NCBI GenBank assembly: GCA_018806915.1
Contig: JAGKQI010000051.1
Location: 124,001-188,000, forward strand
Direction of reading: 5' to 3'
DNA length: 64,000 bases
DNA from: Phytophthora colocasiae
Taxonomy: Eukaryota; Oomycota; Peronosporomycetes; Peronosporales; Peronosporaceae
Shown here: positions 1 to 11,084 of the stretch, piece by piece
How the letters are laid out: every line of letters begins with the position of its first letter
How positions within the stretch are numbered: position 1 is the first letter of the stretch
Made by a program: the position numbers and the translations under genes
Notes under the pieces: generated by a model
Databases searched by the model: none
The model's input: only the letters and a program-made list of their open reading frames with translations
Told to the model about the DNA's origin: nothing

Positions 1-326
1 ACCATACAGAAATGACAACAAGCATATATTCAAGTCTTTTCACAAGGTTTGCAATATTTTGCATGGTTATCAACCTATGATTTATCATTAATCGCTTATT
101 CAGCATAACTGAAGTTGACTTCAACATCAATCCAGAGCCAACAGCCGAATAACGGGTCGGATGGTGATGACCAGAACGCCCTCGACGTGCTCCAGGACAG
201 GCCGGCGCGAAAGTTCTCACGTAAAGGGCCGCAGTACAGAAATTGCTTGGCAATACGAACAGCGCGCGCCTAACTGCCGTCCCTTGCTTCATTGCGACGC
301 CTTCTCGACTTTATCAGCGAAAACCC
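1..326. other. Upstream region of the PH-domain gene, no gene seen
   Basis: No coding region or RNA gene is recognised here. The sequence is AT-rich up to about base 120 and then of mixed composition. It probably holds the promoter and 5' leader of the PH-domain gene that starts at 327. Confidence 0.5.
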
Positions 327-1026
327 ATGGCCGACTACGAAGGTTATTTACTGCTGCACGACTACGGTCGACAGGCGGTGCGTTAAACTACTTGTTCTCT
401 TCGACTACACTGCGTTGCATATCTGACGCGCTTGTATGTGTGTTTCTCTACAGGACCCTCTCTACTTTGAGCTAGAAGGAGGCTTGCTGCAGTACTACGA
501 CAAGAAGGACGGACGTTGGATTGGCCAGTTCTCGCTCACGCGCCATCGAGTGTCGGTGCAGCCCATTGAAGGTGGACTCCAGCCCAATCGCTTCTGCGTC
601 GAGCTTATCCCCGTTCGCTCAGTGCACGACACGGAACGATCGATCCAGCAGTTCCGCCACACGAGGATCGTACTGGGCGCGTCTACACCTGAGACGCAGG
701 GGCAGTGGATCAGTGCTCTACGTACCTGGCGCCGTCGCAACTGGAAGGAAACGGCGATAATCGCTGCATTTGACGACGAGGACAAAGCTCTGCGCATGAT
801 GATGATCATGTATCGTCTTGAGCTCAAGTTACTGCGGTTCACAGACCTTAATACGCTGCGCAAGGTTAACATGGACCCGCAAGTCAGCGATCCGATTGAC
901 GAGGACGCCCCATTCTCGAAGCACCAGACACACCCAACGGCTTTATTGCCAGGCGCAATCCAGGTCACCCGATTCACGAACACATTCGGCTTCCAAGGCG
1001 TCTACGCGAACCAGTTCGCCCTCTGA
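327..1026 (+). CDS. Small PH-domain protein, two exons
   Basis: Exons 327-377 and 454-1026 give 207 residues. The 76-nt intron has a GTGCGT donor and a CTCTACAG acceptor and keeps frame exactly (17 codons, then GAC). The joined N-terminus starts MADYEGYLLLHDYGRQ, the typical first strand of a pleckstrin-homology domain. It is followed by the YFELEGGLLQYYD strand pair and the closing helix with a conserved Trp (TQGQWISALRTWRRR, near residue 105). PH domains bind phosphoinositides or proteins at membranes. The remaining ~90 residues have no recognised domain and end in a hydrophilic tail. No signal peptide or membrane segment is seen. The fold call is sure; the ligand and partner are unknown. 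An ATG at 436 lies within the intron and would lose the first PH strand, so 327 is the better start. Confidence 0.82.
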
Positions 1027-1380
1027 TGACAAATTGGCAGAAGTCACTCACTGCTTCATGCATGTCGTGTACCTGTATATTATTTTGCGAGCATGGCGCG
1101 GAGAGTGAGGTTGGTGTGAAAGTAGCGTAAGTGCGTTCGCGAGTGTAAGGCTAAAACCGGCCATAACGAGTTACCCAACATTTGGAGAGCTATTACATCA
1201 CTGGGCCGAATGTGGTGGCATCACTGAAGGGCACAGCCTGAAGTGATGTCAGCGCCGATAGCACCTTGCGTTCATGTACCACGTGAGTTGCTGCATGTCA
1301 TTGTCCCGTTTTCAAGAAAAATGGCTTTGAGAACAATCTGAAAGAAAATACAGGAATATGTTTATTGAGTAGATAGGCTA

Positions 1381-1922
1381 CCGTAATATCGGTGTCAAGT
1401 GTCCGCTTTTGTTAACTGTCACCCCCCTATTCTAGCCAATCACAGACCTCGATAGCGCAACAGCCAAGTAGGATTTGCTCCGCTTTGTCAAGTGTCACCC
1501 CTCAGTTTTTTTAAGCCAGTCGCATAGTCCGAACAATCGCAGAGCAGAGAAGTAAACACTGTTCACTGAACATGAAATGGTGAGGAGACGGTTGGAAACC
1601 AAGGCTAAAGTCTGAGACTTTTGCATTCAAGGCTGCTGCGCTTTGCATGTATGAAACCCGCAGCATGCGCGTCATTATTACCATGTCTTATTTTCTATCT
1701 CTGGTAGTTTTAATATTCCTAGTAATAAACTACCGGTGTCTTCACTTCTGCAGAGTACAATACATGTACAATGCTGGAGCTAGAAGCTTTGGAAGTTGCA
1801 TCGTTGTACGACTTGCAAACAGCTGCAGCGGGTTTCTCTTATCTCTACACAGCACCTTGAGTTTATCTCTATCATTAGATTTGTTGGCACCAGGGGGGTG
1901 ACACTTGACACCGATATTACGG
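1381..1922. mobile_element. MITE-like element with 25-bp perfect inverted ends, TA-flanked
   Basis: Bases 1379-1403 are the exact reverse complement of 1900-1924 (25 of 25). Both ends read TA then CCGTAATATCGG, so TA may be the target duplication, as for Tc1/mariner-like elements, leaving a 542-bp element. The interior has no open frame resembling a transposase. Degenerate copies of the inner motif TCAAGTGTCACCCC recur near 1490-1505 and close to the right end. It sits about 30 bp beyond the stop codon of the patatin gene on the minus strand. Superfamily assignment is inference from the terminal dinucleotide only. Confidence 0.75.
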
Positions 1923-1954
1923 TACTGAGCAAAATAGTTGGAGTCAGATGCCGA

Positions 1955-3232
1955 CTACACGCAGTACATTGCGATGCGATACACCAGTGAGTGTTGGAGC
2001 AGGAATTCGTGACGCTTGATCCGTACGGAAGACCCCACAACGGGCATGCAATGCAGGAATAGCGATAGACTTGTGATACTGCGCATGTAAGAGCGACAAC
2101 GTTGCCAGTCATCAGAGGCAACCGTCGCTGCCTGTTGCAGACCACCAACCAGCAACAGCATACCTCCCAAGAAAAGCCCAACCACAATCAGACCCAGCAG
2201 GAAAAGCATCGCGTGCTGGAAACTTTGAGTGGCGAGTGCCACCACCAGCACTACCATAATAATGTTCGAGATGAAGAGTTTGGCCGCAGCTCCGAAGACC
2301 ACAGCCTTGCTGCCTGAAACGATGGCCTGCAAATACAGCTCCATGTAAAGACACAAGAAGGCAAGTGGACGCCAAAGACATACGAAGAGTCCAATGAAGA
2401 GCGCGTCCAGTACACGGCTCTCGAATCCGCGATAACCCACGACACGGCCGATCGTTGTGCTCCATTCACTCGCGTACTCCGCGCTTTTGGTCGGGATCAC
2501 AACATTTTTGCGGTTACCAGTAAGGCCGTTTTTGACGATCCACTTGAGACCATCTTCATACCCCAAGTCAAATAGCCATTCGACATCGCGCACTCCAGGC
2601 GGCAACATGGCCCACCACATGGGCACGTACACCGATGGTTTAATATCTGCTCCTGTGCAGTAGAATGGACTCACAGTCACCGTTTTCTCGTCGTAGACTG
2701 GCTGGAAGTCGAAGATACCTCCGTCCATGACCCACTCGCCGCCAAGTCTGAAGGGCATTCCAGCAATGGGCGTAGCGCAGCACGAGGCCATGAGACTGTC
2801 GGTCAGATGCTGCTGTGAGTCGAACGTCGTCAGTCGACGGGATGTCAGTGCAGACAGTGACGTGTACACTACAGTTAGCTGCTGCGAGGCATTAAGCTTC
2901 TCGAACTCGTGTAGTTTGCCCTCTGCACGTAGCGTGTCTAGTAGAAATGTGCGTGCACGGAAATATCCACCAGGGAACTCGTGTGCACCAGGAATGACGT
3001 GCGTTAGCACGTAGTCACGAATGGCGTCGAAGTCACAGTGCAGCGCCAATCCTGTGGCCGTCAATGCGCCGGCCGAACAGCCAATAAGTCGTGCATTTTT
3101 CTCCAACTCGAACTCCTGCAGGGCTTTGGCCACACCGAACAGGTACATCTTGAGATAACCACCACAGGCAAACGAGAAGGACATTTCCTTGAATGCTGGC
3201 TTGGGGGTAGCATGGCTGCGACGACGAGCCAT
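1955..3232 (-). CDS. Patatin-like phospholipase with C-terminal membrane segments (copy 1)
   Basis: 425 residues in one exon. The patatin (PNPLA) fold is indicated by the glycine-rich oxyanion stretch FACGGYLKMYLFGV (residues 21-34), the nucleophile elbow GCSAG (Ser53) and the DGG motif (Asp170), which together form the Ser-Asp catalytic dyad of lipid acyl hydrolases. After about residue 270 there are three to four hydrophobic segments, then a conserved basic tail, so the enzyme is probably anchored in a membrane by its C-terminal half. There is no obvious signal peptide. It is a tandem duplicate of the next gene, in the same orientation and closely similar throughout, including the membrane part. 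Substrate is not predictable. A MITE-like element ends about 30 bp past the stop codon, where it may contribute to the 3' UTR. Confidence 0.87.
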   Translation of the reverse strand: MARRRSHATPKPAFKEMSFSFACGGYLKMYLFGVAKALQEFELEKNARLIGCSAGALTATGLALHCDFDAIRDYVLTHVIPGAHEFPGGYFRARTFLLDTLRAEGKLHEFEKLNASQQLTVVYTSLSALTSRRLTTFDSQQHLTDSLMASCCATPIAGMPFRLGGEWVMDGGIFDFQPVYDEKTVTVSPFYCTGADIKPSVYVPMWWAMLPPGVRDVEWLFDLGYEDGLKWIVKNGLTGNRKNVVIPTKSAEYASEWSTTIGRVVGYRGFESRVLDALFIGLFVCLWRPLAFLCLYMELYLQAIVSGSKAVVFGAAAKLFISNIIMVVLVVALATQSFQHAMLFLLGLIVVGLFLGGMLLLVGGLQQAATVASDDWQRCRSYMRSITSLSLFLHCMPVVGSSVRIKRHEFLLQHSLVYRIAMYCV

Positions 3233-3694
3233 AGCTGTGAATTGCCTTGGAGCTTTGTGTACACGACTGGGAAATGAAATCTGTCGATCTCAGAACGACT
3301 CGAGCATTGCAGCGGAGCTTTGCAACGGAGCTCTTCGACGAAAAGTCTTCGTCGACAAGTCGAGGTTCGAGCATGATGAGGAGGTCAAACTCCTCTGATG
3401 ACATCCTCTTGCGGTGCTGCATGGGTCATACAGTTCGGTGGCGTTAGTCTCTATGACGTCACGAGCCTAACCGTCTGTCTATGCAACAAGTCGAAAGGTC
3501 GCAAAGTAACCGCCAGGTAAAAACGGCTGGCGAGCCGTTTGCCCAGCAATGGCCAACAAGAATTACCACCACACACGTAGTGAGCAGAGCAGTATCACTG
3601 ATACAAGAGCCTTTAATGCCCATGCTTGCCCTGGATGCGCTCTATTAGATGTACATTTTGCCTTTGGTGCAAGATTACATAGTGGTAGAAGAAG
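3233..3694. other. Spacer between tandem patatin genes
   Basis: About 460 bp without a supportable gene. It should hold the promoter of copy 1 (reading leftwards) and the 3' end of copy 2. The stretch just before the copy 2 stop resembles the matching stretch at 1955-1985, which fits a duplication that includes the C-terminal coding end. Confidence 0.5.
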
Positions 3695-4978
3695 CTACAC
3701 GAAATGCATTGCGACTCGATACACCAGCGAGTGCTCCAGCAGAAACTCATGCCGCTTGATCTGCACTTTTGGTCCGATCACTGGCATGCTGTGCAGGAAG
3801 AGGGAAAGACTCGTGATGCTGCGCATGTACGAACGACATCTCTGCCAGTCCGCAGACGCCACTGCACCTGCCTGCTGCAAGCCTCCAACCAGTAACACCA
3901 TCCCACCGAGGAAGAACCCAGTGGCTGCCAACCCCAGCAAGAACAACATAGTGTGCTGCAGACCCAGTGTAGCTAAAGCGATCGCTAACGCGGCCATAAT
4001 GATGTTCGAGATTAGCAGCTTGGCTGCGGCTCCAAAGACCACGGCCTTGCTGCCAGAAACGATAGCCTGCAGGTAGAGCTCCAGGTACAAACATATAAAT
4101 GCCATCGGCCTCCATAAACACACGAACAGCCCTATGAAGAGGGCGTCGAGGAAGTGGCTCTCGCAGCCGCGGTAGCCTACTACGCGACCCACCGTCGTGT
4201 TCCAGCCGCCTGCGTATTCCGTGCTCTTGTTGGGGATAACCACGTTCTTGCCACGAGTTAGTCCGTTCTTGGCAATCCACTTTAGCCCGTCTTCATAACC
4301 CAAGTCGAACAACCACTCGACGTCGCGCACTCCAGGAGGGATCAAGGCCCACCACATGGGCACGTACACCGACGGCTTAATGTCAGCACCGACGCAGTAG
4401 AACGGACTGATAGTCACCGTCTTATTGTCATACACAGGCTGAAAGTCGAACATGCCGCCGTCCATGACCCACTCGCCATTGAGCTTGAATGGCAGGCCGG
4501 CGATAGGTGGGGCGCAGCACGAGGCCAACAAAGTCTCTGTTAAATGCTCCGCGGACTCGAAGGTCGTCGATCGTCGCGACTTGAGAGACGATAGCGATGT
4601 GTACACTACAGTAAGCTGCTGCGCTGCATTGAGCTTCTCGAACTGGTGCATGCCGCCATGACGTGTCAATGTCTCACGTAAGTACGGGCGCACTCGGAAG
4701 TAGCCGGCAAGTGACGCGTGTGCCTGAGGGACGACATTGTGCAGCACGTGATCACGGATGGCGTCGAAGTCGCAGTGCAGCGCCAACCCGGTGGCTGTCA
4801 GTGCACCGGCCGAGCATCCGATGAGCCTTGCATCCTTCTCCAGCTCGAACTCCTGCAGGGCCTTGGCAACGCCGAACAGGTACATTTTGAGCCATCCGCC
4901 ACAAGCGAACGAGAAGGACAAAGTGCGGTCGGGCGTGTCAACGGACTGGTTCTTGACCTTATGACGACGATGAGCCAT
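3695..4978 (-). CDS. Patatin-like phospholipase with C-terminal membrane segments (copy 2)
   Basis: 427 residues from the ATG at 4978. An in-frame ATG at 5056 would add 26 residues; 4978 is preferred because MAHRRH aligns with MARRRS of the neighbouring copy. It has the same catalytic elements as copy 1: the CGGWLKMYLFGV oxyanion region, GCSAG nucleophile elbow and VMDGGMFDF with the catalytic Asp. Several C-terminal membrane segments are followed by a conserved tail ending in a HEFLLEHSLVYRVAM-type motif. Differences from copy 1 are scattered substitutions with no frame breaks, so both look functional. The pair is a clear tandem duplication of a membrane-anchored lipid acyl hydrolase; the physiological lipid is unknown. 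Confidence 0.87.
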   Translation of the reverse strand: MAHRRHKVKNQSVDTPDRTLSFSFACGGWLKMYLFGVAKALQEFELEKDARLIGCSAGALTATGLALHCDFDAIRDHVLHNVVPQAHASLAGYFRVRPYLRETLTRHGGMHQFEKLNAAQQLTVVYTSLSSLKSRRSTTFESAEHLTETLLASCCAPPIAGLPFKLNGEWVMDGGMFDFQPVYDNKTVTISPFYCVGADIKPSVYVPMWWALIPPGVRDVEWLFDLGYEDGLKWIAKNGLTRGKNVVIPNKSTEYAGGWNTTVGRVVGYRGCESHFLDALFIGLFVCLWRPMAFICLYLELYLQAIVSGSKAVVFGAAAKLLISNIIMAALAIALATLGLQHTMLFLLGLAATGFFLGGMVLLVGGLQQAGAVASADWQRCRSYMRSITSLSLFLHSMPVIGPKVQIKRHEFLLEHSLVYRVAMHFV

Positions 4979-5191
4979 TGCAATTCTTCGTCCGGAGAAG
5001 GAGCTGCCGCTGACCGGTTGAAACCAGTTGTGAATAGGATCAAGTTGCCTACGCACGACGATCTGATAGGTCTGTGCTGATGGATGTATATGTTGTAACG
5101 TACCGCTGATCGGTGACGGTAGTTGATTGTGAAAGGCAGAAGTGACAGCCCCGTGTCATACGATGTGGCGTACACAAAGTTCAGTGACCTA

Positions 5192-5745
5192 CCGTAGTGG
5201 GGTATTGTTCTGTTGTATTGTCAATCCCAGCTAAATTTGGATGCCTTGGGCGATTGGACATTGGAGCAACCAATCGACGCCTTCTCGCGATTGGTCAAAA
5301 AAACCAACTTGCTCCAAGTGCTCCAGTGCGGAAGTCTCGTCAAGCGCGTGGTGTGAGTATGTTATCCGTGGAGGTACCTGAGAGCAAAGGCGTATTCTTT
5401 AACATGTTGTCGTATATTATGAATAAACTGTTTAGACTTAGCATCGCTCAGAAGGCGCCAGCATAGAAGGCTCTACCGGTGCCTTCGCGGAGGACGCTAA
5501 ATAACTGCAAGTAAAGACACAACTGCAGAAAGAAGAGGGGCACTTCAGGCCAGTGGTGAGTTGCATTGTGTGATCTGCTAGCGTTCGCGCTGTCCATGGT
5601 AGTGCAACCGCACGCAACTTCGAGATTGAACTTCAACCTATGTTATTTCTTATGAGTTAAGATAGTTGGGCGATTTGCTAGGCGATTGGGCAGGGGCGAT
5701 TGATGAATCGCTCAATCCAATTTGGAGTAGAACCCACAATACCGG
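5192..5745. mobile_element. Candidate degenerate MITE, TA-CCG ends
   Basis: The left boundary reads TACCGTAGTGGGGTATTGT (from 5190) and the right boundary, reverse-complemented, reads TACCGGTATTGTGGG (from 5747). Both start TA then CCG and share GGTATTGT (5201-5208 versus 5736-5743). The inner parts share a loose AAATT[T/G]GGAT motif. The inverted match is short and gapped, so this is weaker than the two clear elements at 1.4 and 29.6 kb. The interior has repeated GCGATTG motifs and no credible gene. Confidence 0.35.
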
Positions 5746-6347
5746 TATGCTATATCTATCGACCATCTTCAGGACTTTGTTCATTGTCTGGTGTAAGCCT
5801 TAGCAGCTCCTGTCAGCAGTCTGAAAAAAGCTTTTAAGAACATGCTCACCGCTAGCGAAATTCGCAGTTGCGCAGCAGCGACTTGATCGCTGGCACCGCT
5901 TGTGAGTGACAGATTGTGTCCGGCACCGCATGGTTAGGTTGCGGATATGCCAGTTGCTTAGAATAACACCAGTGACTGCACCAAAAATACAATGCGCTCG
6001 TCTTCGCAATCTTTGCATGCTTTCTAAGCAAAATCCACAACTAGATTACCAGTACATGTATTAAAGTAAATGCTTCATGCGCATGTGCAGAACTGAGCCT
6101 CTGGATAGTCGGGCGGGCAACTTGTCCTTTTCGCCAGAGCCTGAGCCTCAGGCTGAGGGGCGTCAAGGCCAATACCTATCACATACGGTGCGCTTGTATC
6201 CGAGATCTCAGCTAAAATGGATACTTTCTCGCTCCCGTCTCTTGTCACGCGTTGTGAATCAGTTGGGTCGCCCTTTAGTCGATTCCCTCCACAAACAGCA
6301 CCATCAAGTGCGAGTGCGTACAACTTAGTATTCCTCCGTACGTTCCT

Positions 6348-6356
6348 GCTCATTCC
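6348..6356 (+). promoter_or_regulatory. Oomycete-type initiator (Inr)
   Basis: GCTCATTCC, an exact match to the first half of the oomycete initiator consensus (GCTCATTYY), lies 51 bp upstream of the exchanger start codon, the expected place for a transcription start in these genomes. Confidence 0.65.
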
Positions 6357-6406
6357 TGTTTCGTGGCCCAACCGACCAACGGCTCCACTAATTTATAGCC
6401 GTCGCC

Positions 6407-8653
6407 ATGCTCAAGTGGCCGCGACTACTGGTGCTGCTGGCCTTGCTCGCTGCAATAGCGTTGGGCGCCGATACTCAAGACAAAGAGAATGACGTCGACG
6501 CGTACGACTGCTCAGGTCCGTCCAGCACGGGCGACAGCTTCATCGACTACGACCATCTCGTACACTGCTCGCCAGTACTACAGAATGCGCCTGCACTGGG
6601 AAAGGCTGCACTTGTGCTGTGTCTCGTGTTGCTATTGTATCTACTGAGCTCCACGGCCGACGAGTTCTTCTGTCCGGTACTGCAGGCCATTGTCGAGAAG
6701 TACCGAATCCTGCCGCACGTTGCGGGCGTCACGTTCCTGAGCTTCGGCAATGGCTCGCCCGATGTGTTCTCCAATATTGCGGCTTTCTCAACACCTACGC
6801 CGTCTATTGGCGTAACGTCCATTCTCGGTGGTGGTTTATTAGTGACGACAGTGATCACGGCGTGCGTGGGGCTGGTCTCAGATGGACAAGAACAGTTGAT
6901 CCCACGCACGTTCCTTCGAGACGTAGTATTCTACTTCGTTGCAGTGCTGTATCTTGGACTGGTGTTTTTCGACGGCAAAGTGGAGTTGCTGGAAGCTGTG
7001 GGTTTCCTGTGTATTTACTTGGTCTACGTGGTGGTGGTGTTTTCGGACAAATACTTGGCTGTCTGGTGCTTACCGTCGAGGATCCACACAGAAGATTCGG
7101 TATATGCTGTGCTGGATGATGAGGAGGATCTGTACTATTCGTCGGCGGGTGAAAAGAGTCCTGCAGAGAGCCCGTTGTTCCCGTTGCGTGCAGAGCAGTC
7201 GAAGGAACAGCAGAAACGTCGACCGTATATGAAGAGCCAGACGATTCCTGTATACGACACTTTTAACCGCTCACATATTTTCTCGGATTCAGAGCAGTCG
7301 GAGCCGTCTCCACGCTTCTTGGACCGTTTGTTGTATCGTAAAAGCTCCGTGCCGACACCGCGATCTCAGCCTCATATTAGTGATGATCTTGATCCACTTG
7401 AGGGTCAGTCGCTGCTAGAAGTCACGGATGTACATTTAAAACGCCCCATGTCGATGTGTGTGGGGTCGATGCAGGAATCGCTACGTCGGATGAGGCGGCA
7501 AAGACGTCGACGTAAATCTGCGTGGGAGTCGTTGGAAACGAGCGCGCAGTTTGGAGCTTCAGCGAGACGCTGGACTCGTGGGTATCACACACTTAGCGAT
7601 ATTGAAGAGTTCTCCCCTTCAGCTGAGACAGGAGACGTGGAAACTGAAAATGGGGACTTCGATTCATCTGAGGAGGAGACGAATCGAAAAGATTTGGAAG
7701 CGAAAGAACAAGCTGAAGAAGATGAACAACTCGCTATGGAAGCCAGCTTGGCTGTGTCGTTTTTCGATCGGGTGAAAGTCCAAGTAAAGCGATGGAGGCG
7801 AATGGCTGTTCGAACTGGACGAGGTCTCTATTGGTTTTTCGAGAGGTGCATCTGGAATCCAATTGAGGTTTTCACAGTGTTTCTTCGACGACTTACGATC
7901 CCTTTGGTCGATGAAGACACCTGGAACAAAAATCTCGTCGTAGTATGTCCACCGTTCGCGATGCTTCTATTCGGTGTGTCGGTGTTTTCATTCAGCATTG
8001 AAGACCCCGTGTTCCTGATGACGGTGGTCCTGGTTGGTGGGCTGTGCAGCGCTATTATCGAGTACACAACATCACCGCTCGCACCACCAGAAGGCTGGCA
8101 ATTGGCACCTTTAATCTGCGTGGCCTTTGTCATGTCCGTCATTTGGATCATGAACATCGCCAATGAGGTGCTTGCGGTGTTGGAGACACTGGGAAAACTC
8201 TTTGGTATTTCGAGTTCCGTTCTGGGGGTCTCGGTAAGTACTGTGTGTTTTAAAGGGGTTTGAAGTGATAGCTTAACTGGAAGTGACTGGCAGGTTTTGG
8301 CGTGGGGCAACTCCATCGGAGATTTAGTGTCGAACATGGCCATCGCACGCGATGGTTTTCCTACTATGGCGTTCGCTGGCTGCTTTGCGGGACCAATGTT
8401 CAACTTGCTGGTAGGCGTTGGTCTGTCTCTCACGCTCGCTATTATTTCACGAGGGCCGCTGTCCATGGGTGAGCCGTCACCGCTTGTGTTCTTGAGCTTC
8501 GGATACCTTCTACTGAGTTTGCTGCTGAATATTGGCATCGCGTCATGCGACGGCTTTCGATACCGCCCGCGGCTTTGCTACACCTTGCTGACGCTGTACG
8601 CATCGTTTGCTGTTATCTCCATAGCTGTTGTGCTGAATTACCCTGATGAATAA
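6407..8653 (+). CDS. Cation/calcium exchanger, NCLX/CCX (SLC8B1-like)
   Basis: Exons 6407-8233 and 8294-8653 encode 728 residues; the 60-nt intron has a GTAAGT donor and a GGCAG acceptor and keeps frame. The N-terminus is a likely signal peptide (LLVLLALLAAIALGA). Two groups of membrane helices each carry one alpha-repeat of the Ca2+/cation antiporter superfamily: GNGSPDVFS (Gly114-Ser122) in the first and AWGNSIGDLVSN (from Ala612) in the second. The two halves are separated by a ~240-residue acidic/basic cytosolic loop (about 225-470), the usual regulatory loop. Exchangers of this type move Ca2+ out of a compartment against Na+, Li+ or H+. In animals NCLX acts in mitochondria, while plant CCX proteins work at other membranes, so location is open here. 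The second alpha-repeat lies wholly in exon 2; without splicing the protein would be inactive. Confidence 0.92.
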
Positions 8654-9063
8654 TGTAAGTGTTCGATCGCTGTTTGCTCGTGACTTTTAGTGTTGGATTT
8701 GTGGTTTAGCAGAACTTGGCACAACAATTTCACTAAAGTGAAGGTCCACGGAGAGCAACTTTAACTCGAGCACTGAGTCCACAACCAATGCGAGAGAAAA
8801 CTTCCTTGGAACTCATGAAATTTACGCGCATAGACAGCTCGCATGGCGGTGATCACAAATTGGGGGCAGATCATTAATGTTCTTGTCATCACCCAATCTC
8901 GATTGCATCAACAAAGACAAATTTCAGCTACACGTAGCTCACCGCTGCAAGTCGACAGGTATCATGCCACACTCCACACGGACAACGTGTTAGGGTCCGA
9001 CCGTACGCAACATTCTGAAAAACTGCAACATCATTTTGGTGTTGGGAATACCTTCGCCATTCT
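8654..9063. other. Convergent 3' region, no gene seen
   Basis: About 410 bp between the 3' ends of the exchanger (plus strand) and the SPF45-like gene (minus strand). It should hold both 3' UTRs. No credible open frame or RNA gene is seen. Confidence 0.5.
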
Positions 9064-10903
9064 CTACTGGCTAATGAGATCCATTCGGCCGAACTTGCCT
9101 TCATCGTAGTACACTGCTTTGACCTTGCGACCTCCAAAAAATCTCCCATTTAAGCCTGTCAACGCTGCAGCAAAAATTTATCTATAAGTTGCACTAGTAA
9201 AGAAAGAGCGTCATCAAGCTGTACCTTTCGTAGCGTCTTCTGCGTTCTTGAACTGGACAAAAATCCGAACTGCTTCTTCAGGCGGGACCCTTCCAGTCAC
9301 CTCGTAGATTGTACACTTCGTCACAGGACCGTACGTTGCAGAGCATTCGCCTTTTACTTCCTCTTGCAATTCATCGTCCACTTCGCCTGGACCAACCATA
9401 TTCTAACACAAAACAAAAAATAATGAGTGGGGGCGACTGGAATAACCTCAGCAAACGCCTCGTACCTGTAGTAGCACAACCCGGCTAGTAAGTGAGGCTT
9501 TAGGTGGCGACCTTCTATCCCAGCCACTCGTTCGACGTCTCTTCTCAGTGGAAGGACGGCTTTCGCTAGTCTCATGCCGATTCTTGTCCACGCTGCTCGC
9601 GATCAGTCTACGATCGTCGTATCGCTTGTCCTCATGCTTCCGCTTGGGCTCTTGCCGTATCTGACGTATTTCTCTTCCGAACTCGTCCAGCGTTGGCGTT
9701 GGAGGGTTATCCCGGGTGTCTTGATGGCCACTGTTCCTTACACGAGACTGCGAAACTACAGAAGAAGCACCTGGGGATAAAGTTTGCCCGATACCTTTTC
9801 TCGAGAAACCCAGACCCTGTGGCTCCTTTGCATCCTCGAATTGCCCTTCAGTAGAGCTCACGTGCTTCTCCGAGCTTTTAGCCTCATGTTCTCGGCCAAC
9901 GTCTTCATCCTCCGGTTGTGACGCTGCAACTGCAGCATTTTCTTCACTGAAACAGAGCGACACTTAGCAATCCCATTGAGACAAGTAGATCCTTCAAAAC
10001 CACGAACATTTTCTTGCGCATCCACGCCGGCATCGTCATGCCTCGTCCCCGTCCAGCAGGAGCTGGCAACCTCATGACTGGAGCTCGACCTTCAGCCAGA
10101 TCCTTTGCCAATTGCTCGCGTTCTAGTTTGCTTTCTCTTTCCTGTTCCCTCTGCCGTCGACCCAGCTCCTTCTTCACTTCCTCCATCTTCTTCCTCTCCT
10201 CTCGTTCCTTACAGTAAAGCTCATAGCTATTAGGTCGTGCAGGTTGGTACTCGTCTCGATACGTCGCCTGGAAAAAATGCCCTCCAGCTGCTTCAACCTC
10301 CAATTCCACCTCCTTCTCCTGCAGTTTATGCTGATGAACATGCGTCACCTTCACCTCCGTGGCTGCAACGTATCCTAGGCCTCCACCGGCTGGTCGAACC
10401 TTCTTCTGTTCGGTCTCCTGTTGCTTCTGGAATACTTGACTGGCTGTTGTTCTCCTGCCCACTGACGCCGGCTTGAAGGCCAATGATACAGCTGAGCGTA
10501 CAGGACTTTTGCCTCTTCCTGCAGCTAAAGCAGCAGGCAACATCGACGTGCTCTAATACAAAATAGTGTCGTCAGTTATTGGATTTCCCTGGATTTCAGG
10601 TTAGTAACCCACGCTGGTGGTCACTGCTGGCAGTCGATTGTTTGCCTTGTTCTTGGCTGCCTGTGGCACCATCAGCGGTGTGCTAGCCCATACTATAAGA
10701 TGAAAAAAGGCAGCATTTTGTTAGTTTTTTTCTTCATAAATGAGGAATAATTTATGTAGAGAATACACAGGTTCGGAGTGTAGTTAAGCAGTAAACGAAC
10801 CAGAACTGACAGAGGATAACGAGGTCTTGGGTTTCCCGTCTGCGTCGAGGGCTGAGGACGCCTTGGCGCCTTTGGCCAGCGGCAGGTCCGCGTACAGATC
10901 CAT
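9064..10903 (-). CDS. RBM17: SPF45/RBM17-like splicing factor, six exons
   Basis: Exons (minus strand order) 10903-10801, 10692-10613, 10552-10008, 9946-9466, 9402-9225 and 9164-9064 join in frame to 495 residues. Donors are GTTCGT, GTGGGT, GTTCGT, GTACGA and GTACAG; all acceptors end in AG. The start MDLYADLPLAKG matches the SPF45 N-terminus. A charged helical region (DEYQPARPNSYELYCKERE) follows. The last two exons encode the C-terminal UHM/RRM, recognisable from NMVGPGEVDDEL, CTIYEV, EEAVRIFVQF and ALTGLNGRFFGGRKVKAVYYDE. In animals and plants this protein acts in 3' splice-site recognition in the spliceosome by binding ULM peptides. The G-patch usually found between the two parts is not evident; only a short Gly-containing stretch (PQGLGFSRKGIGQTL) lies there. 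A shorter start in exon 3 (ATG at 10543) would lose the diagnostic N-terminus. Confidence 0.88.
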
Positions 10904-11084
10904 GAGGGCAATTTTCTATCGGAAAATGACCAATAGTTGATCGACAAAAACGGGTATTTACATGGACAAAAGCGGGTATTTTGAGAAATTACATGTACCA
11001 AATCAAGGTGGACACAAATGTCCACGAATGTCCTCTGAGCGTATAGACATAGGGCCCCTTGTCACGGTTTCCTCGTGTGCATGC

